Part shown: positions 37,296 through 51,800 of the stretch, piece by piece | Position numbering within the stretch: the stretch's first letter is position 1 | Layout: every line of letters begins with the position of its first letter | NCBI RefSeq assembly: GCF_000524195.1 | Contig: NW_020170437.1 | Coordinates: 381,525 to 445,524 of the forward strand | Direction: 5' to 3' | From: Echinococcus granulosus | Taxonomy: Eukaryota; Platyhelminthes; Cestoda; Cyclophyllidea; Taeniidae | DNA length: 64,000 nucleotides | The notes under the pieces: model-generated | Told to the model about the DNA's origin: nothing | Seen by the model: the letters and a program-made list of their open reading frames with translations, nothing else | The model's database searches: none | Translations under genes and position numbers: made by a program

Positions 37296-39855
37296 AACCC
37301 TAATGCGTTAAATGCAGTATCCATCGCCTCATCGTAGCAACCGTGCATAAGTGCAGCTTTGTTCAGCTTTGAGCTCTGTCGCACACTCACCGACCTTGCC
37401 TCCTCCTTTCCCTCTGTCCGTTTATTTTGGAAATTTTTATTTTTGTAAATCAGTCTGAGGAGAAAAATGTGCACCTACACATTCAGTACATCGATAGTCG
37501 TCTGCAATCAGCCAATATGACTACCTGCGATCCCTTAATTTGTCTCTTCCCCTTACAACAATGTAAACTGCCAATACACAGCTTTTCTGGCGCTGCACAT
37601 GTAGACAGGGCGTGGAAGGCAATGTGACTAGACGGTATTTTCCTCCTTCGCCTGCTCACCCTTAAATGCACGCCTCATTCGCTACAACCATTTTGATTAG
37701 ACCTCTATCCTAATAGCACCAACGCACACTATCCATAGCTATTATTTTATATTTAGCTGTACGTAAGTTACATTACTAGTCCCTTTGTTTGCCTGCTGGT
37801 CCTCCTCGATTGTCAGCATTCCTGATTCCTACAGTCGCGTGACGCTAGGTTTTCCATTTATCCTTTCTTCGATTTATCGTCCTATTTTTACCCCTCCCCT
37901 GTTAACAGTGAACATTCGTAGTCCTCTTCAATCTTCTCTCTGAACTAAAACCTTCTCCCCCAAGGGGGCCCCCGCACCAATCCCGAACCCGGGGTGACCA
38001 TGCACGGAGCGGGATTCGCCCATCAACGTGTGCCTGTGTATAAAACATTTCATAATTAGAGTTAAATTCAAGTCGTTCCGCGGTTGTGCTAATAAATGTA
38101 TTTTGTGCATAGACTTTCTGGGTCGGTGGGCTTAATGTGCGCGATTAGAAGTGAGTGAATGTCATGTCAAAATTATCAAACCTACTGCGGCAGTTCCTTT
38201 ATAATTTACTAGTAATTATTGGGATAAAAGTTATCTAACTCATGTTCACTGTATTAAGATAGCTCGAAACTATCTTCTTTTAAACATGCATGTTGGTCAA
38301 CATCGCCGCCACAGACGGATCTAATATCATCTCATCCGAAGGAGACCCCGGTCAGCCAATTGTCCGATTGGGTTCGGTGAATATCCTGAAAGCATAAATT
38401 ACCACCGGGCCTGGGAGCTTAAGCAGGGCGGGTAAAAGCGACTTTGCAGGAAGCATTAGTCATTTCCCTAAGAGGGCATAAAATCAGCCACCTGTCAAGT
38501 CTTTTCGCGTTCACTTTGGCTCCGGATTATTAGTGCAACGCAAATTAGTCGCCGCTGTGTCGAATTAGGCCCAAAACGCACACTTACCAAATGTTGTCTG
38601 TGAAATATTAGGCACAGGAAATGTGATTAAACTCGTGTTTCACTTTTGTGCGTACGGACCGATAATGTTGGATTAAGGTAGCGCAATGCGCAAATGAGTA
38701 TTCTACTATGTACTTTTGCGAGAAGCACATCGAACTTTAATAAGCAAATTTGGCAAAGAATGTTGTTCATTGAAATATAAAAGCATTCACACGAAAATCA
38801 ATTGCGCCTGAGTTGATTATTACATCAAGCAAATGTGGTTGTATCTCGAACTTTCAGAATCAGAACTTTATAGAAAGGCCAATTAAGACGGCACCTTAAA
38901 AGTGATAATTGAGGGCACTGAAAGCACTCCAGGTGAGCGGCCAGACTAATTTAAGAAATCCAAAAAGCGACTATCGTGCACATATAATCGGCACTTGAAA
39001 ATTGTTGTAAAGATATGTCTACCTTTTAGACATAGTGACTTGCTCACCAATGAGGACGAGCTAGGCCAATTAACTGATTATTAGTGCATACTGAGGCCAT
39101 AATGACAGAACATTAGCGTACCGTCGGAAATCGTATTCAAATCATCAGTATGTCTTATCAAGCAGCGATTTGTTCCCAAACCGAGAGCCGACCATGCCAC
39201 GAGTGCACGTGGTTATCACAATTACTAAGCTTGTAATTCGGTCGGGCTCCACACCATTTTAAAGATCCACAACCATCTCCACCATCAACATCACTGTCAC
39301 TCCAACAGGCTTGTGCATATGAACCCGGCAGTGAAAGGGAAAACCGATTCAGTCACCACGGCGCCAAAACTAGCTTAAAAATCAAGTTTATTTTACGCTA
39401 AGGGAAAGTCATCACAGCCAATCATAAAAATTTCCTTGGAATGGAGCTGGCTCGTCCCTGGAGGAGGATACAAATGCCACATCGGAAATTGGCATTAATT
39501 GGCTTGCATGAAAACAACAGTAACCCACCACCAACTGGGCTGCACTCAATAATGTAAAAATGCATTGTGCATCAAAGCTCTGGCAACATAAAATTGAATT
39601 TCAGGCCCATAAACGGATGAGACTGGGAGACAGTAGGATTCGGATTTGTGAAGCAGAAATTGATGAGTTTATACACAGGCAGACACTTGGAAAACACGAA
39701 AAATTCAAATCAAACAAGGCCAAACTGCTTAATTTATGAGAAACCGTGATTCATTGACTAACCAACATCAACTACCTTCCACGATGTCAACGCAACCTCC
39801 AAATCAATGCAAGGAAGAATTCCGTGGTTATTTTTTGCGCAATTATTTAATATTT
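37296..39855. other. Convergent intergenic region without a supported gene
   Basis: Lies between the 3' ends of the plus-strand ADAMTS gene and the minus-strand helical-protein gene. Short ORFs only; the distal AATAAA at 38091 suggests part of it may be ADAMTS 3' UTR. Nothing else was recognised. Confidence 0.5.
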
Positions 39856-39861
39856 TTTATT
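39856..39861 (-). terminator. Poly(A) signal of the large helical-protein gene
   Basis: AATAAA on the minus strand only about 20 nt past the stop codon at 39883. This implies a very short 3' UTR and supports the position of the last exon. Confidence 0.6.
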
Positions 39862-39882
39862 TGTAGGATACAACGGATGGAT

Positions 39883-42800
39883 TCAAAAATAAGACTCCTT
39901 TCCCTGTTCTGCTTCACGCTGCTGCCTTTGGCAGGTGAGTGATTTAGCAACGATTTCGAGGGAGGTGGAAAGGCGGTTGAGAGGGGAATGTGGTGGTGCA
40001 TCGCGATGTTTTACGTAGGCTTCGATCTCGCCGATCAAAAGGATCGCTTGCTCGACGAGGGTGTCTACCCTATCTTCCTCTGTGTATGCACCGGCGTCGG
40101 TGTCGTGCGGGGCTATAAGACGTGCGACCAGGCGCTGACCCAGGACCGCGAGGGTTTGACACACTCGACTCAGGTGAAGCCGAGGTACAGGAGCCTTATC
40201 AGTGGAGCGATCGATCACTCGCAAGAGGGCAAAAGTCAAATCAAACAGATCAAGCGAGCCCCGATAGTCTGAAATCAAACAGTGGGATTCAGACAAACAG
40301 TGCATCAATTTTATTTAAGGATAAATACACCATAGAGCATTTCTTTAAAATGTGGTACTGGTGCTAATTTACCCAGAAAGGCCCCCAATTTTCGATAGTA
40401 ATAATGACTTACTTGTTGTCGGTTAAATTATTTCGAGATTGACGTGTTAAGAATTACCAGTGAGATTTTGCGTTAATGCCGAAACAAGTCACCCACACTT
40501 ATATCAACTAGAAAGAAGTTGTGCTAACTAAGCAAATAGAGCCCATGTGCCAAGATGCTTCGGCGACCATCAATTCGTCCTCCACTTCTTTCGCCCCGTT
40601 ATAAAAACGCACCACACTTTAGGTTGTTTGTTGGCTGACTGATTGACTGGCTGACTGACTTGTGATGCAAAACACTATGTACTTCAAGGGAACAAACACA
40701 CGATTGGTTATCTCTAAACGACCCACTCACTACCTACCCCACACCTCGAAGACACGTACTACTCCATTCCCACAAAGCCATGCTTGCTTTGTGTGTATGG
40801 TGAAGTGTGGACGAAATTGTTCACTTGCTGAAGGTCAAACAATTACGACCGAGATCCATGTACTTGGGACTACCCGACAAAACTTGAAGATGTGCAAGAA
40901 AAATTTCTCTTTCAAAAATGGACAAGACCAGCAGTGAATCAGTTAATGAGAAGAAAGTCCTATTTTTACAGGACAAAATAAGACCTCATTCCGCAACATC
41001 TACCCATGGGAAGAATAGCACTTTAGGCTGGGTGAGGGATAATACATTTCCTCATCCTTGCCCTCACCTATTGCAAACCCCTCACATTGTTCTGTATGAT
41101 TACTACCTTTTCGTGCCATCAGACAATAATATGCGAAATAGACAGTTCGGGAACACAAGTGAAATAGAAATTGAGATGGCTAAGATGTGAAAGCACAGAA
41201 CTTACATCCTAAGAATATGTCTTGGGGTGGGGAGGCGGAGGGGGAAGAAAGTGCAGTAGATCGTAATGTGAAGGGGAAGGTGATAAGATTTCCAGCAGCA
41301 AGTTGGTCCACGAAGCCGACGGCACGAGCCCAGCGATCAGCCGCATCCAGCTCATCCAGCGGTGCGATTCGGTGAAGAAACTGTGGAGAAAAGCGGGTAC
41401 GTGGTCAAAAGATGTTCAAACAGATGGGTCAACTATGCTGCAGTTCTGCCTATGCATGGATGAATAATAAACCCAAGGAAGTAGATGAAGCTGAACCGAA
41501 TATCCGTGTACACCATCACTGATAGGGCCACTGGTTTCCTATTAGGAAAAGCATGTAAGAGCTCTTTAGTAACTCCAGCGAATGCTGCAGAAACTGGGGT
41601 AAGAAAGAGGAAGTTTGATGGCCATCAAAAAGAAGTGAGATAATCAAGCGCAGTTAAAGAGGTATGTATCGTTAATTAGGTAAAATTTGAGCATTAAATT
41701 GCGATTTTATTGCTAAGAATGAGCACAGCACTTAGAGTGCAAATTTTTAGGGTTCCAACTGCGTTTAGCGTTCAACAAAGGCATGAAAGGGTGGTCAGTT
41801 GGAAAAGGCCGAGTATTATCAATGTCACACCTTCAAAACAAATTACGAACTGCCTATGCAGCCTGACAAGAGGGCATCATAACAACTTTTGGTGGCCGAG
41901 GTCAAGGTCAGCCAGAACACTAACCGGACAAGCGCGCAAGAAATCATCCTTGCCAGTAACCAACACAAGGGGCCATTGCAAAACACTCGACGCTAAAGCC
42001 CATATCAAATCTGCAGCTTCGGTATCACACGCATGCCTTACCGTGTGAAGGGCAAGTAGCAGAGTGGGCACTGAAATGCAGTTCCAGAGACTCCGAACCT
42101 CGGGTGCCTGGGAGGACGTCAGGATGAAATTCACAATCGCATACCACGCCCCATCACAAAGGCTCACCAATTGGAGGACTTCCTCCAAATCACACGACGA
42201 TAGCGGTTTCGCGAAGCAATCGAAAGGATCGTCGGTTTGTGGCGATTTGATGATAAATTGGAAACGATTTTTGGCACTAAGTCAATAATAGTAGAGGTCA
42301 GAAACCTGTTCGATTAAGCGAGAAAACGGAGGACTTCGTGAACCCTGTTGAAGAATATTCAAGACGAAAGAGCTCCTCTCTACTACCGTTAGAGTCGATG
42401 GGAAACCCTATGTGTAGACAAGTAGATAACGTGCATAAGATTACACTCATTTATCGCATCAGAAATGAAAATAGTACTTACTATGCCGAACGACAAATAT
42501 ATTGAGCACTTGAATGCTCAAGAAATTACGCGAAATTTGAGGAACCTCGCTACTTCGCCAATGTCATTCCGTCGTATTCTCGAAAAGCCTTTGCACGATA
42601 TTAATGCGAATGAATAACTTTATTGAATTAGAACGGAGCCAATTTCAAAAAAGCCCCAGCTCATTCAAAATGTACGAACAAAATTCTGAACGATTAAAAT
42701 GGCATACACTCATGGGAACAAAGCAGTGCCGTTCAGTTATCTACAAAATTTTAAAATATTTTCTATACAAGTAAAGAGAATCTCCTGCATAAAAAAGATT

Positions 42801-45800
42801 AGAATTTAGCGAAGAGTCGAAATAGGATGCCTCACAAACCACAGCACGCCCTAGAAGTTAATCAAAACCGATATTCAGAATCAAATGTCAGATTTTGGCG
42901 AGAAAAATGTGAAACACACTCGGCTGAAAAAATGAAATAGTGTTTCTCAACATATGATAGATCAGAAAATTTAGAAATAAATACCATCAAGTTAGTGATA
43001 TTAATCAGTGGTTGCAGTGAGGGTAGGTAGGAGCGATGGGAGATAGATGCATGTACTTAAGCATGTGTAAACAGTGCCCATGTATGTAAGCGGGCAAAAA
43101 AGCGCACTGATTTATCTCAACTCTAGACCCATTAATAGGGGCGCTCAAAAGCTAGAGCATCTACCTATTGGCCTGGGCGCGAGACCTCCAGTTGAGCCCA
43201 TAAACAGAGGTCAAAAAGTTAACACACAGACTGCTGACTAATTAATTCTGTCTAGATCGCCTGGTATGTATGCGTATGTAAATAACACATAAGGCGTCTT
43301 AAATGGAAGATACCATCAATTTAACCTCTTAACGTTCCAAAAAAGTTATGATTTGGTTCGGCGACTTCAGAACGGTGCCTGGAACTCCACTTATTGTGGA
43401 ATATTTAACACACTTTGGTGACCCGTAATGGAGTGTGCGGTTTATGGTGCTGCTATTTAGTAAGGCATTAAGCCTAGCCAATAATAAAGCACTATTCAGC
43501 AAATGAATCGGCAAATAACAGTCACAGATGAGGATTATATTTCACAATTTTAGTCAGGCGACTACTACGCTAAGCTAGCACATTTTTGGCGCAAAATCTT
43601 CACCAGGGAACGGAAAAAGGGAGTTTTTTTTTTCAGAAGATAGGTCGCTAATACAGCTCATCAGCGGATCAAAAGCACAGAGGCAAAGTGGCGAAAGAAG
43701 ACCTAATCTCCAAAGCCGGCACAAAGAAACGCCGACATGAATGCAAACTTGCGTAGCGCTTGAAAACTTTTTATCCAAAAGATCTTCTAAAGAAGTCGAT
43801 GTCAGTGAAATAAAACAAGCCCTCAGTGGAAACGAAAAGGTGATGCAAAGAGCTGACAGACCTGGAGGTGCGCTATCCGCCTCAAGGGTGCACGTTTTGG
43901 ATGGTGCTATGCCCTAGAACCAGTGCCGATGAAGTTCGTGTGAACAGTCTGCCCCGAGGTACCGGTGGCATGGACTTCTGAATAACTGTAAGTCACCAAT
44001 TCGGAGTCAAATGATCTAAGCATTATTTCGCTGCACCAAATTCACAACATTTTAGGATTTAAGGGAATCAAAAGGGTGTAGAAATAAGTGTTTGAACAAA
44101 CATTCCCATATCTAGGACAAAGTACTCAATTTTAATCGCGTAAATATCCTTCGCAAATAATCTTCAAAAGAAGCAGATGGATAATTTTGCCATTAGGACA
44201 TGTAGAAATAGGTGAAACGGACACAATAAAAATACAATTTTAAGAAACTAACTATTTAGAAGTAATAACAACAACAATTTCGGAATGCATTTTAAATACC
44301 GTCCTCAACTTTAGGTTTAGAAATAAGGGGATCCGAGGGACCAGAGTTCTACTGTCTTATGCACATCATTTAAAAATATACAGGGTACTTAACGTTATAA
44401 CACTTATCCTGCTATCGTCAGACCACAACAGTTCCTCACGGAAATGATCGACTATTTCGACTGGAAATAGGATTTGGATCCAGATAAAGCGCAAAAGAGG
44501 TGAATCAAAAACGAGCACTGCAATAAATGCGATCAAATGAGGCAGCTAAAAAGACCCCCTAAAGTGGTAACGTGTAATTGGCCTCCAAATGAAATTCGGC
44601 TCGCCAACTAGATAATGCGAAGAAACCACAATCGAAAAGAGCACAAGACCCACGAAAATTTCTAAAGTATCACAAAATAGAGAAATTACTAATCCAAACC
44701 AATTATGAGGCACAAGTTATTTAAAAAATTGGAAAATTATAGCAAACTGAACGTCTATGACAGGAGCACCTCTGCTTTTACAATGGTAAATATGCCATTA
44801 TTACACTTTATTTGTAATAGTACATTTTCAGTGCATCACTGACACAATAAAAATATTTGAAAATGAAGTAAAAGTCAGTGTCCAACACTGACAATAATAC
44901 AAATGAAAGTGTCCAGTCAATAAATTTCTACACTGGTGACGCTTTAAGGACTGGCTTCGAGGTAAAACGCTGTTAAATCGCAGTAATTTGGACTAAATCA
45001 AAGTGACCACTTTAAGGAATTCTAACTTGTCAGGTTGTTTAAGATTTGAGAACAAAATTGGTTAGGCAGTGAAAGCGATTGTGAGCATCCCAAAGAAGAC
45101 TTCTGAATCGCTAAAACTATTATTAACTCCTCATAACTGATCAAATCATTCATTTGGATTTCATGTAAACTGAATTCATCAACAAAATCACTGTAAAAAG
45201 TCTATGGACATACTTTTTTTACGCAATATTCTTCTAGGAAGAAAGATGATAATTGAAAGATAATATACACTAACGGCAGACCCATAGAGATCGAAAACTA
45301 TCACTGCAGTGAAATCAGGTCAAAGGTACATAAAACAGACCTTTCGTTAAGTGCAGCCACATCGATCAGTTTGGAGCGGATAAGACAGCGGGGCAATGTG
45401 ATGACCACAGTGCCAAGCAGATCGGAGGGGAGGAAGTCGGCGCACTGCCTGAGCAGACGGCGCTCGCGGTCCTCGGGGTCGGAAAGGACAGCACGCAGTC
45501 GCTTGGCCAGTGGACACAAGACAGTGTCTGCATCCGGATCGGCGTAGGAGATAGGAGCGGTCAGAAGAGCGATACAGATGCGTACCAACAAAGGCGTGCG
45601 CAGGCGCTCGAGGAGACTGGCACAGGGAACCGTGAAGAACTCCAAGGGCAAGCCGGCAGGGACGCGGGGCAGGAGGAGGAGCGCCAGGCTTTGCACCACC
45701 GCTTCTGCATGCGTTCGCACCGCGAGCACCTCCTCGTCCACCAAATCCATCAACTGTGACCACGATGCTGCCTATGAGAGAATTCAGTCTATTAAAATAC

Positions 45801-48800
45801 CAGCTAGTATCGTGGCCTCTGTGGATGCTATCAAAGCGGATGTTCTGCGGGCTTACGTGCACACACCTCGCCCATCAACTACAAGGTCCGTCTAATTGAC
45901 TTGGGATAGATTAAATACCACAAATGTATCACATTCCCGTGGATCTATATGCGAGGTGAAGCTCAACGCAAATACAATAGTTGCGACTGCGCAACGCTTT
46001 TTATCCCGCAAATACAAAATAATAAATTCCGTTACCTCAACTCTCTAATAATGTCTACATGTATTAAGAAGGTTTTATCGATGACTTAAGATCATCGTAA
46101 TCGTAGCAGCAGCAAAATTTTGGAGATGCTACACCAAAAGACTACTATAGGGGTTGGGAGCTTCATCGAAGAGATCAATGAAAGTGAAAGAGTATGGGCA
46201 CCTTTGGTGTAGCGAGTGTGTGCACTGTCAGAAATAAAAACTGAGGTTTGGATGAATGTTATCTTTTTCACCCCTAATCCGACACACGCGAATAGCAGAA
46301 GTTACGACCGAAAGAAAAGCTAGCCAGCCCGCTCTCCACAAATACCGCAGCTCGTAGTGGTAGGTGCCGAATGCGAAATTTGGCACAAGGGTGTGTAGTT
46401 GTTGTTGCCACTGATGCTACTACCACTGCTATTGCAGCCGGTACAGAAGAGGACGTTGCATTGACAAGTGTCTCAGTTTGTGTGCTATACTGCGCCCAAA
46501 GTATGCACTGACCACCCTTGGTAGGTGAGTTTTGAATTTCAATACAAGAAAATGGTAAAGGAATCCCTACTGCATTTAAGATTACACAATAGGTATAAGA
46601 AAACTTAGGACAAGATAGTTGTCTTTGAAAGCATGAATAGTAAAAATAATTTGGAGCATATTTATTAAATCCATAAAATCATTAAAATCGGAGATATAAT
46701 TTGACAGAGCATAAGATATTCATAAATATGACGATGATAAGGAATGGAAGTTATCTTTGCCCAAACACTAGAAGCCGAGAGCATTTCATGAATTCATTTA
46801 TTTTCCCCAGGAATGAATGTTTTTAAAAAATACTTGGAAATTTGAAACAAGTAAAATACCTGTAATACTTCGTTCAAGCGTTGATTAGCTGTACTCTTGA
46901 AAGTGTTAATTATTTAGTAAACTAATGTGGACTAAAATTTGTTTTTAGGAACAACTGGTTCCCCATTTATCAACAAAATTAACAAAAGTTAAATGCATTA
47001 ATATCGCAGCACACCATTAGGGATTTCATTGACTACTCAATAATTTTATTATAAAAATACTATAACAAGTCATATTTACTATGTCAACACGGCACATATG
47101 CATTAAAAAGGCCTCTTAGCAATTCCCTGGATCACACCAAAAGTTATTCTGGAACGGTTCTCAGGATCGTGCGGCAGTGTATCAGGAATATTCGCAAAAC
47201 CTTTGAAGATGTGATAAATTTAGTGAACAACTCAGTGTAAAAACGCCATTAAAAATGAGAAAACTGACCATGGATTCAGTTAGTTTCCTAGTAAGCCTAC
47301 TGCTTAGTAGCGGTCAGATCAGATATGGTAAAGCATTTGTGCGCTATAGCTGTAAAAGAGGCCAGGCTAACCAGGTCTTAAAGTGATAAAAGTCATGCAA
47401 TCTTGCTTAGATCACTGTGTAGGAGTGACACTTCACCGTATCTCTGTCCAGACACGGCATATTTGGCAGTCAATCGTTGTTAGTGAATGGCAATGCAAAA
47501 GAGTCAGTCGCCCTCAAAACGACAACCGAGTGCGTAATGAAGGTAAATGCTTGATTGGACGAGAAAGTGCTTATTCGAGCTGGAGCCTATTATTGCGTAA
47601 ACTTAGGCACGGTGAATAACGCTTGGATATGAGAAACTTGGAAAACGAGTACTCTTACAATACAAACTAATAAGGACGTAGTCCATTTGAAGTTAATTAA
47701 AACTGCAGACAATGGTGTATTTCCATAACGGATTGGCTACACCGACAGGCACACATTGTTAGACATTTGGTTTGTCGATGGCTTCCACTAGGGAAACATG
47801 CGTCAAGTAAAGAAAAAAGGTGAATAGACGTCGAAAGTTGTACATAGACCAGATCAAAAGAGCAGATGTAAATCGGCTGAGATTTACACCACTTTATATC
47901 ACACAACCAATATTACAGAGAATCAGACAGACAACCAAACTTAACCTATTCCTTAGAATTTAGCACTAAATGGGAGCATTTAATGTGAATTATCAACCGT
48001 ATTCGAACTATTTATAAGAATGTCAAAAAATCATCACACGATTGAATATTTTCATGCAGAAAAAGCATGGAAGCACCTGAACTGTAAACGACTTCATCCA
48101 TCATGGTTGAATATTTGTCGATTTAGCAACAAATCAACAGTTTTTCAAATCGCCTGTTGTCAACTTTCCTTTAACCCACACCACAATCATGAAGCCTACT
48201 CTGACATTTAGTGAAATTTTAATAGGTTAAATATGAAGATACACAATAAAACATGGGTGTACCAAGCTGATCACTTGGTTTGAGGTGCTTATTCCAATCG
48301 GTACTCCCCCATTTCAGGTCTTGAACTGTGCGTTTTCAAAAGGATTGAAGACATATTGGCTGCTTTCGTATGCAGATATGTGTATGTGAATACTTAGTTA
48401 AATAGTCGACTTTGCATCAATGATGTGGTTGTAAAACCGCTTTTGGGACTGGTCATCTGAAACTCAATTTTTAAATAACAAACGTAAATTGTTGGTGCTA
48501 ACAAAGGTATTTATAAACACCAGCCATGTTAAATTTAGTATTCCTTCACATAAAATCATTAAACGTTTTATTTTTAACAAAAAATCTAATTCACCTCTTC
48601 ATCTTGGGGAAAGAGGTCATAAACACTAAGCAATAGAAATTGGACTACTGCCTCCTAAGCAAATGAAAGGCACATGTTGCTCAATTTACGCAGACTCTAT
48701 CTCCGCTGCATTTGATCTCATACTTTCATCAATGTGGTTTTTAGTGGTAAATAAACGCTGAAAGTGTCAACACGTGAACTCGGCTCCAAACGGATTCATT

Positions 48801-51800
48801 ATGGACCCTTCATAAATTACCTGATCGAGTAGACAGACAAAGGAGTGGACCCAGAGTTTTTGCAGCCCATGGGTCGAGATAGTGGCATCCTTACTGTCGT
48901 CATCACCAGTGGTGACAAAGGTGGAAGTAGCAAAGAGAGCGATCTGAGCGGAAAGTGACACTTGGACGGGGTCAAGGTCACCACTTCTAGGCAGGTATCG
49001 CATCAACGCAATCCGCTGGTGGCTTTCACCTCGCCAGAACCCCTCCGTCTCCTCCCCTTCCGACGTCTCTGTCTCAAAAAGTGCCAGGAGTTCAACCATC
49101 AGCTGTCGCAGTACCGAGGTCCCGCTTCCGTTTATATGAACTCCAAGACTGTAATTCACGTGGCTGAGGATCTATCAATCGAGGTGAATGAGATACATAC
49201 TCAACATGTCTTAAGAGGTGCTCTACTTATAAAAAATGGGTTCCAAGACCAAATGAAATTTTCGTGAAGGATTCTTCATACAAAACTGATTGATTAAATG
49301 CAAAGAATATTTCAAAATCACTCTCTAATGGCTACCATGATTTTTGCGAAATTCGATGTCTTGAGTCCGCGATTTGCATTTCACTGTAGTAATCGCAAGT
49401 GCAGCCTAACATTATTTTTGCGGCTGTCATGTTTTCTTACTTTATTTTCATGAAGCTAATCAATGTGATTTGTATTCATTTACAAAGGAATCCTTATTTT
49501 TTGTAAGAAACCGTGAATCTAGCAGATTCCAACTTCGAATTTTATAAACACTTTGCCCCACAAATTCCGCTCGAAAGGCAAAACTGTCAACAATAGTGAA
49601 GGTACTGGCATATTATTTGAAGGACAAATTGTACATTCTTATTACAAATGAGCACACTATTGTTTTATCGTGTGGCATGGAAAGTTCTGAAAGCTATGGG
49701 AACAATTGATAGGGTACGACGTAGCTTTGACTCGGTAGTCGAGTAATGTGGGAAAAGAAAGTCGATAACGTAGTCCAGAGAAATTTCAAGATGACTTTGT
49801 CAAAGCATAGTTTGAATAATAAGGAAAACTTGCCGAATTAAAGAAACCCATAAATTCGAATGTTCCATCTTTTTATCACAATAAAAAAGTGAACACAACG
49901 ATGGCGTTGTATTTCCTACTTCGCAAATTCTACTTTCTTTCCACGAAATTGAAATAAAGAATCAACCCAACTGGTGCTTCAAAATATTGCTTTGACTCAC
50001 CTTAAAAAAGCAAACCCCACTTTGGAAGAAGTGGCTGTAATACTCACACTTCAAACAGCTTGGAAATTATTCAGCAAATAATAATCAGCAACTCCAACTT
50101 CAACGCCGTTTTACGACCATTTCGAAAACAGAGTAGGTACACATCGTACGCAAATGATAGCTTATAAACAGGAGTTTAAAAACACTTTGGTGCCAAATCA
50201 AGGTTCAGTTTTATTTAAGTGCCAAGTAGAATCAGCGAGCTATTCAAGACCGAAGAAGAATTGATGGCCGGGTAACAGCTAGGACGAGTTTCTAATCAAC
50301 AATCATGCAAAAAACGTTAATAACGTAAACTCACTTTATAGACAACAGGAAACAGAGCAGTTGAGTTTTGGATGATAGGAAATCGCATAAGTTCCACCAG
50401 AAAATCAATCGGTCGTGTTAACAACAACAGATCGGCGTCAATTAGGAACTAAAGATACAATAAAATTTGTGAAAATGCTCTACTTAAGCATTCAAAGTAA
50501 CAATATACAAAAGAAGTACTTCTTTGGAAACGGTATTTGCTGCCCTGGGGTCGCGCCACGGTTTCTCAAGCGTAGAAATTGGTTTTAAGTCTGATAGTCC
50601 GGGTCCAGCGGCAAGGCGATTGAAAAATTTGCGCAAATAACACCGGAATTTCAAGTCTTCGGGCGCAAGCGGAGTAGAACATTCATCGGGCTTCTCGTGC
50701 AGACAAGCCAGGATGTCAGCCTTGACCTCTGGCGTAAGAAGTGACACCAACTCCTTCAGTAGCTAAATATATGTATATATATAGCAAGGAAAAACTATAT
50801 AAGCGGTGGCGTAAAGTAAATCAAATTGGCTAAGAGAAAGGAAGCTTTGGAATAGTTATACTACCAAAATACAATCTGCATCCTGTTCAAGGAATATGGT
50901 AAAAATAAACCGAGATGATCGCAAAACTGAACTACCTTACAAAATTCGCTAATACACTGATTAAACCAGCTCATAGAATACCAACTCACAATACATCGGG
51001 AAGGGATGGCAAGTAATGGGTTCTCAAACTCGAAAAGCTTCTAAATGCCGGATAATACCAAAGCATATATGACGATTGAAGAAATATTGCAACGAGTTGT
51101 AGGGGAAACAAAGTTTTTAGCGTCGTGAGAACCGATAGGGCTAATAAGAACCTTGATCAAACGAATAAACAGAGAAAATTTTCAGCAAGTTCCCACTCCA
51201 AAAGACGGCAAATCTAAGCCAATGTGATGGGAAAGGGTCGAATTGCACAAGTTAATGATCATTGACTAGAAACCTTGCATTTTCATTGGTGCTTTTATCC
51301 AAGTACTCAATGAATGTATTGAAACAGAACAAGTTGTACTGAATGAAAAAAGGTAGCAAATTTAACCTAAAAAAGTCACACACATCTTCGTGATGATTAA
51401 TTGGTAAGTTCCGTCTACGTAGGTTGCCCAGTTTTCGAACGAGTGCCAGAGATACATCAGAGTCTTCTATCAGCTTGGAGACTTGCCGTAGCAGTCGAGG
51501 AAGAACTCTGAAAGGTGATCAATCGAATAACTCCAACGTTTTCTCCCCCGAATTCTAAAGCATAGCCATAGATCAAAATGCATTTTTTGTGATTTTTCAA
51601 ACCAAGTTCGACCAAACTAAGTGAAGTTTTACTCTTTGGTCACCCAGAAATAGACATAGACGTGAAATGGATGATAAGCTCCATTCAAGGCAGTGTAATT
51701 TTATAACAAAATATGACTCACTTCGCAGCGCACAAAGCATCATCAAAAGTAGCGTTCTTCAGAAAAACCAAAGCAAAATCTAAAGTAATAAAAGACCATC

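Noticed and set aside
39736..39942. Plus-strand ORF ending in a signal-peptide-like MDSKIRLLSLFCFTLLPLAG followed by a gtgagt donor
   Set aside because: It overlaps the last coding exon and poly(A) signal of the minus-strand helical-protein gene, and no plus-strand continuation exon was found.
40626..40662. Short gactg/ctgact tandem stretch
   Set aside because: Too short and imperfect to be more than simple-sequence DNA inside an intron.
43139..43200. tRNA-like stretch (agctagagcatctacc, then agttgagccc)
   Set aside because: Box-like words are present, but the acceptor stem does not pair and the T-loop is degenerate. At best it is an old tRNA-derived element.
45347..45895. Long Arg-rich ORFs on both strands around 45.3-45.9 kb
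   Set aside because: They are other-frame shadows of the GC-rich coding exon 45341-45753, which alone connects in phase to its neighbours.
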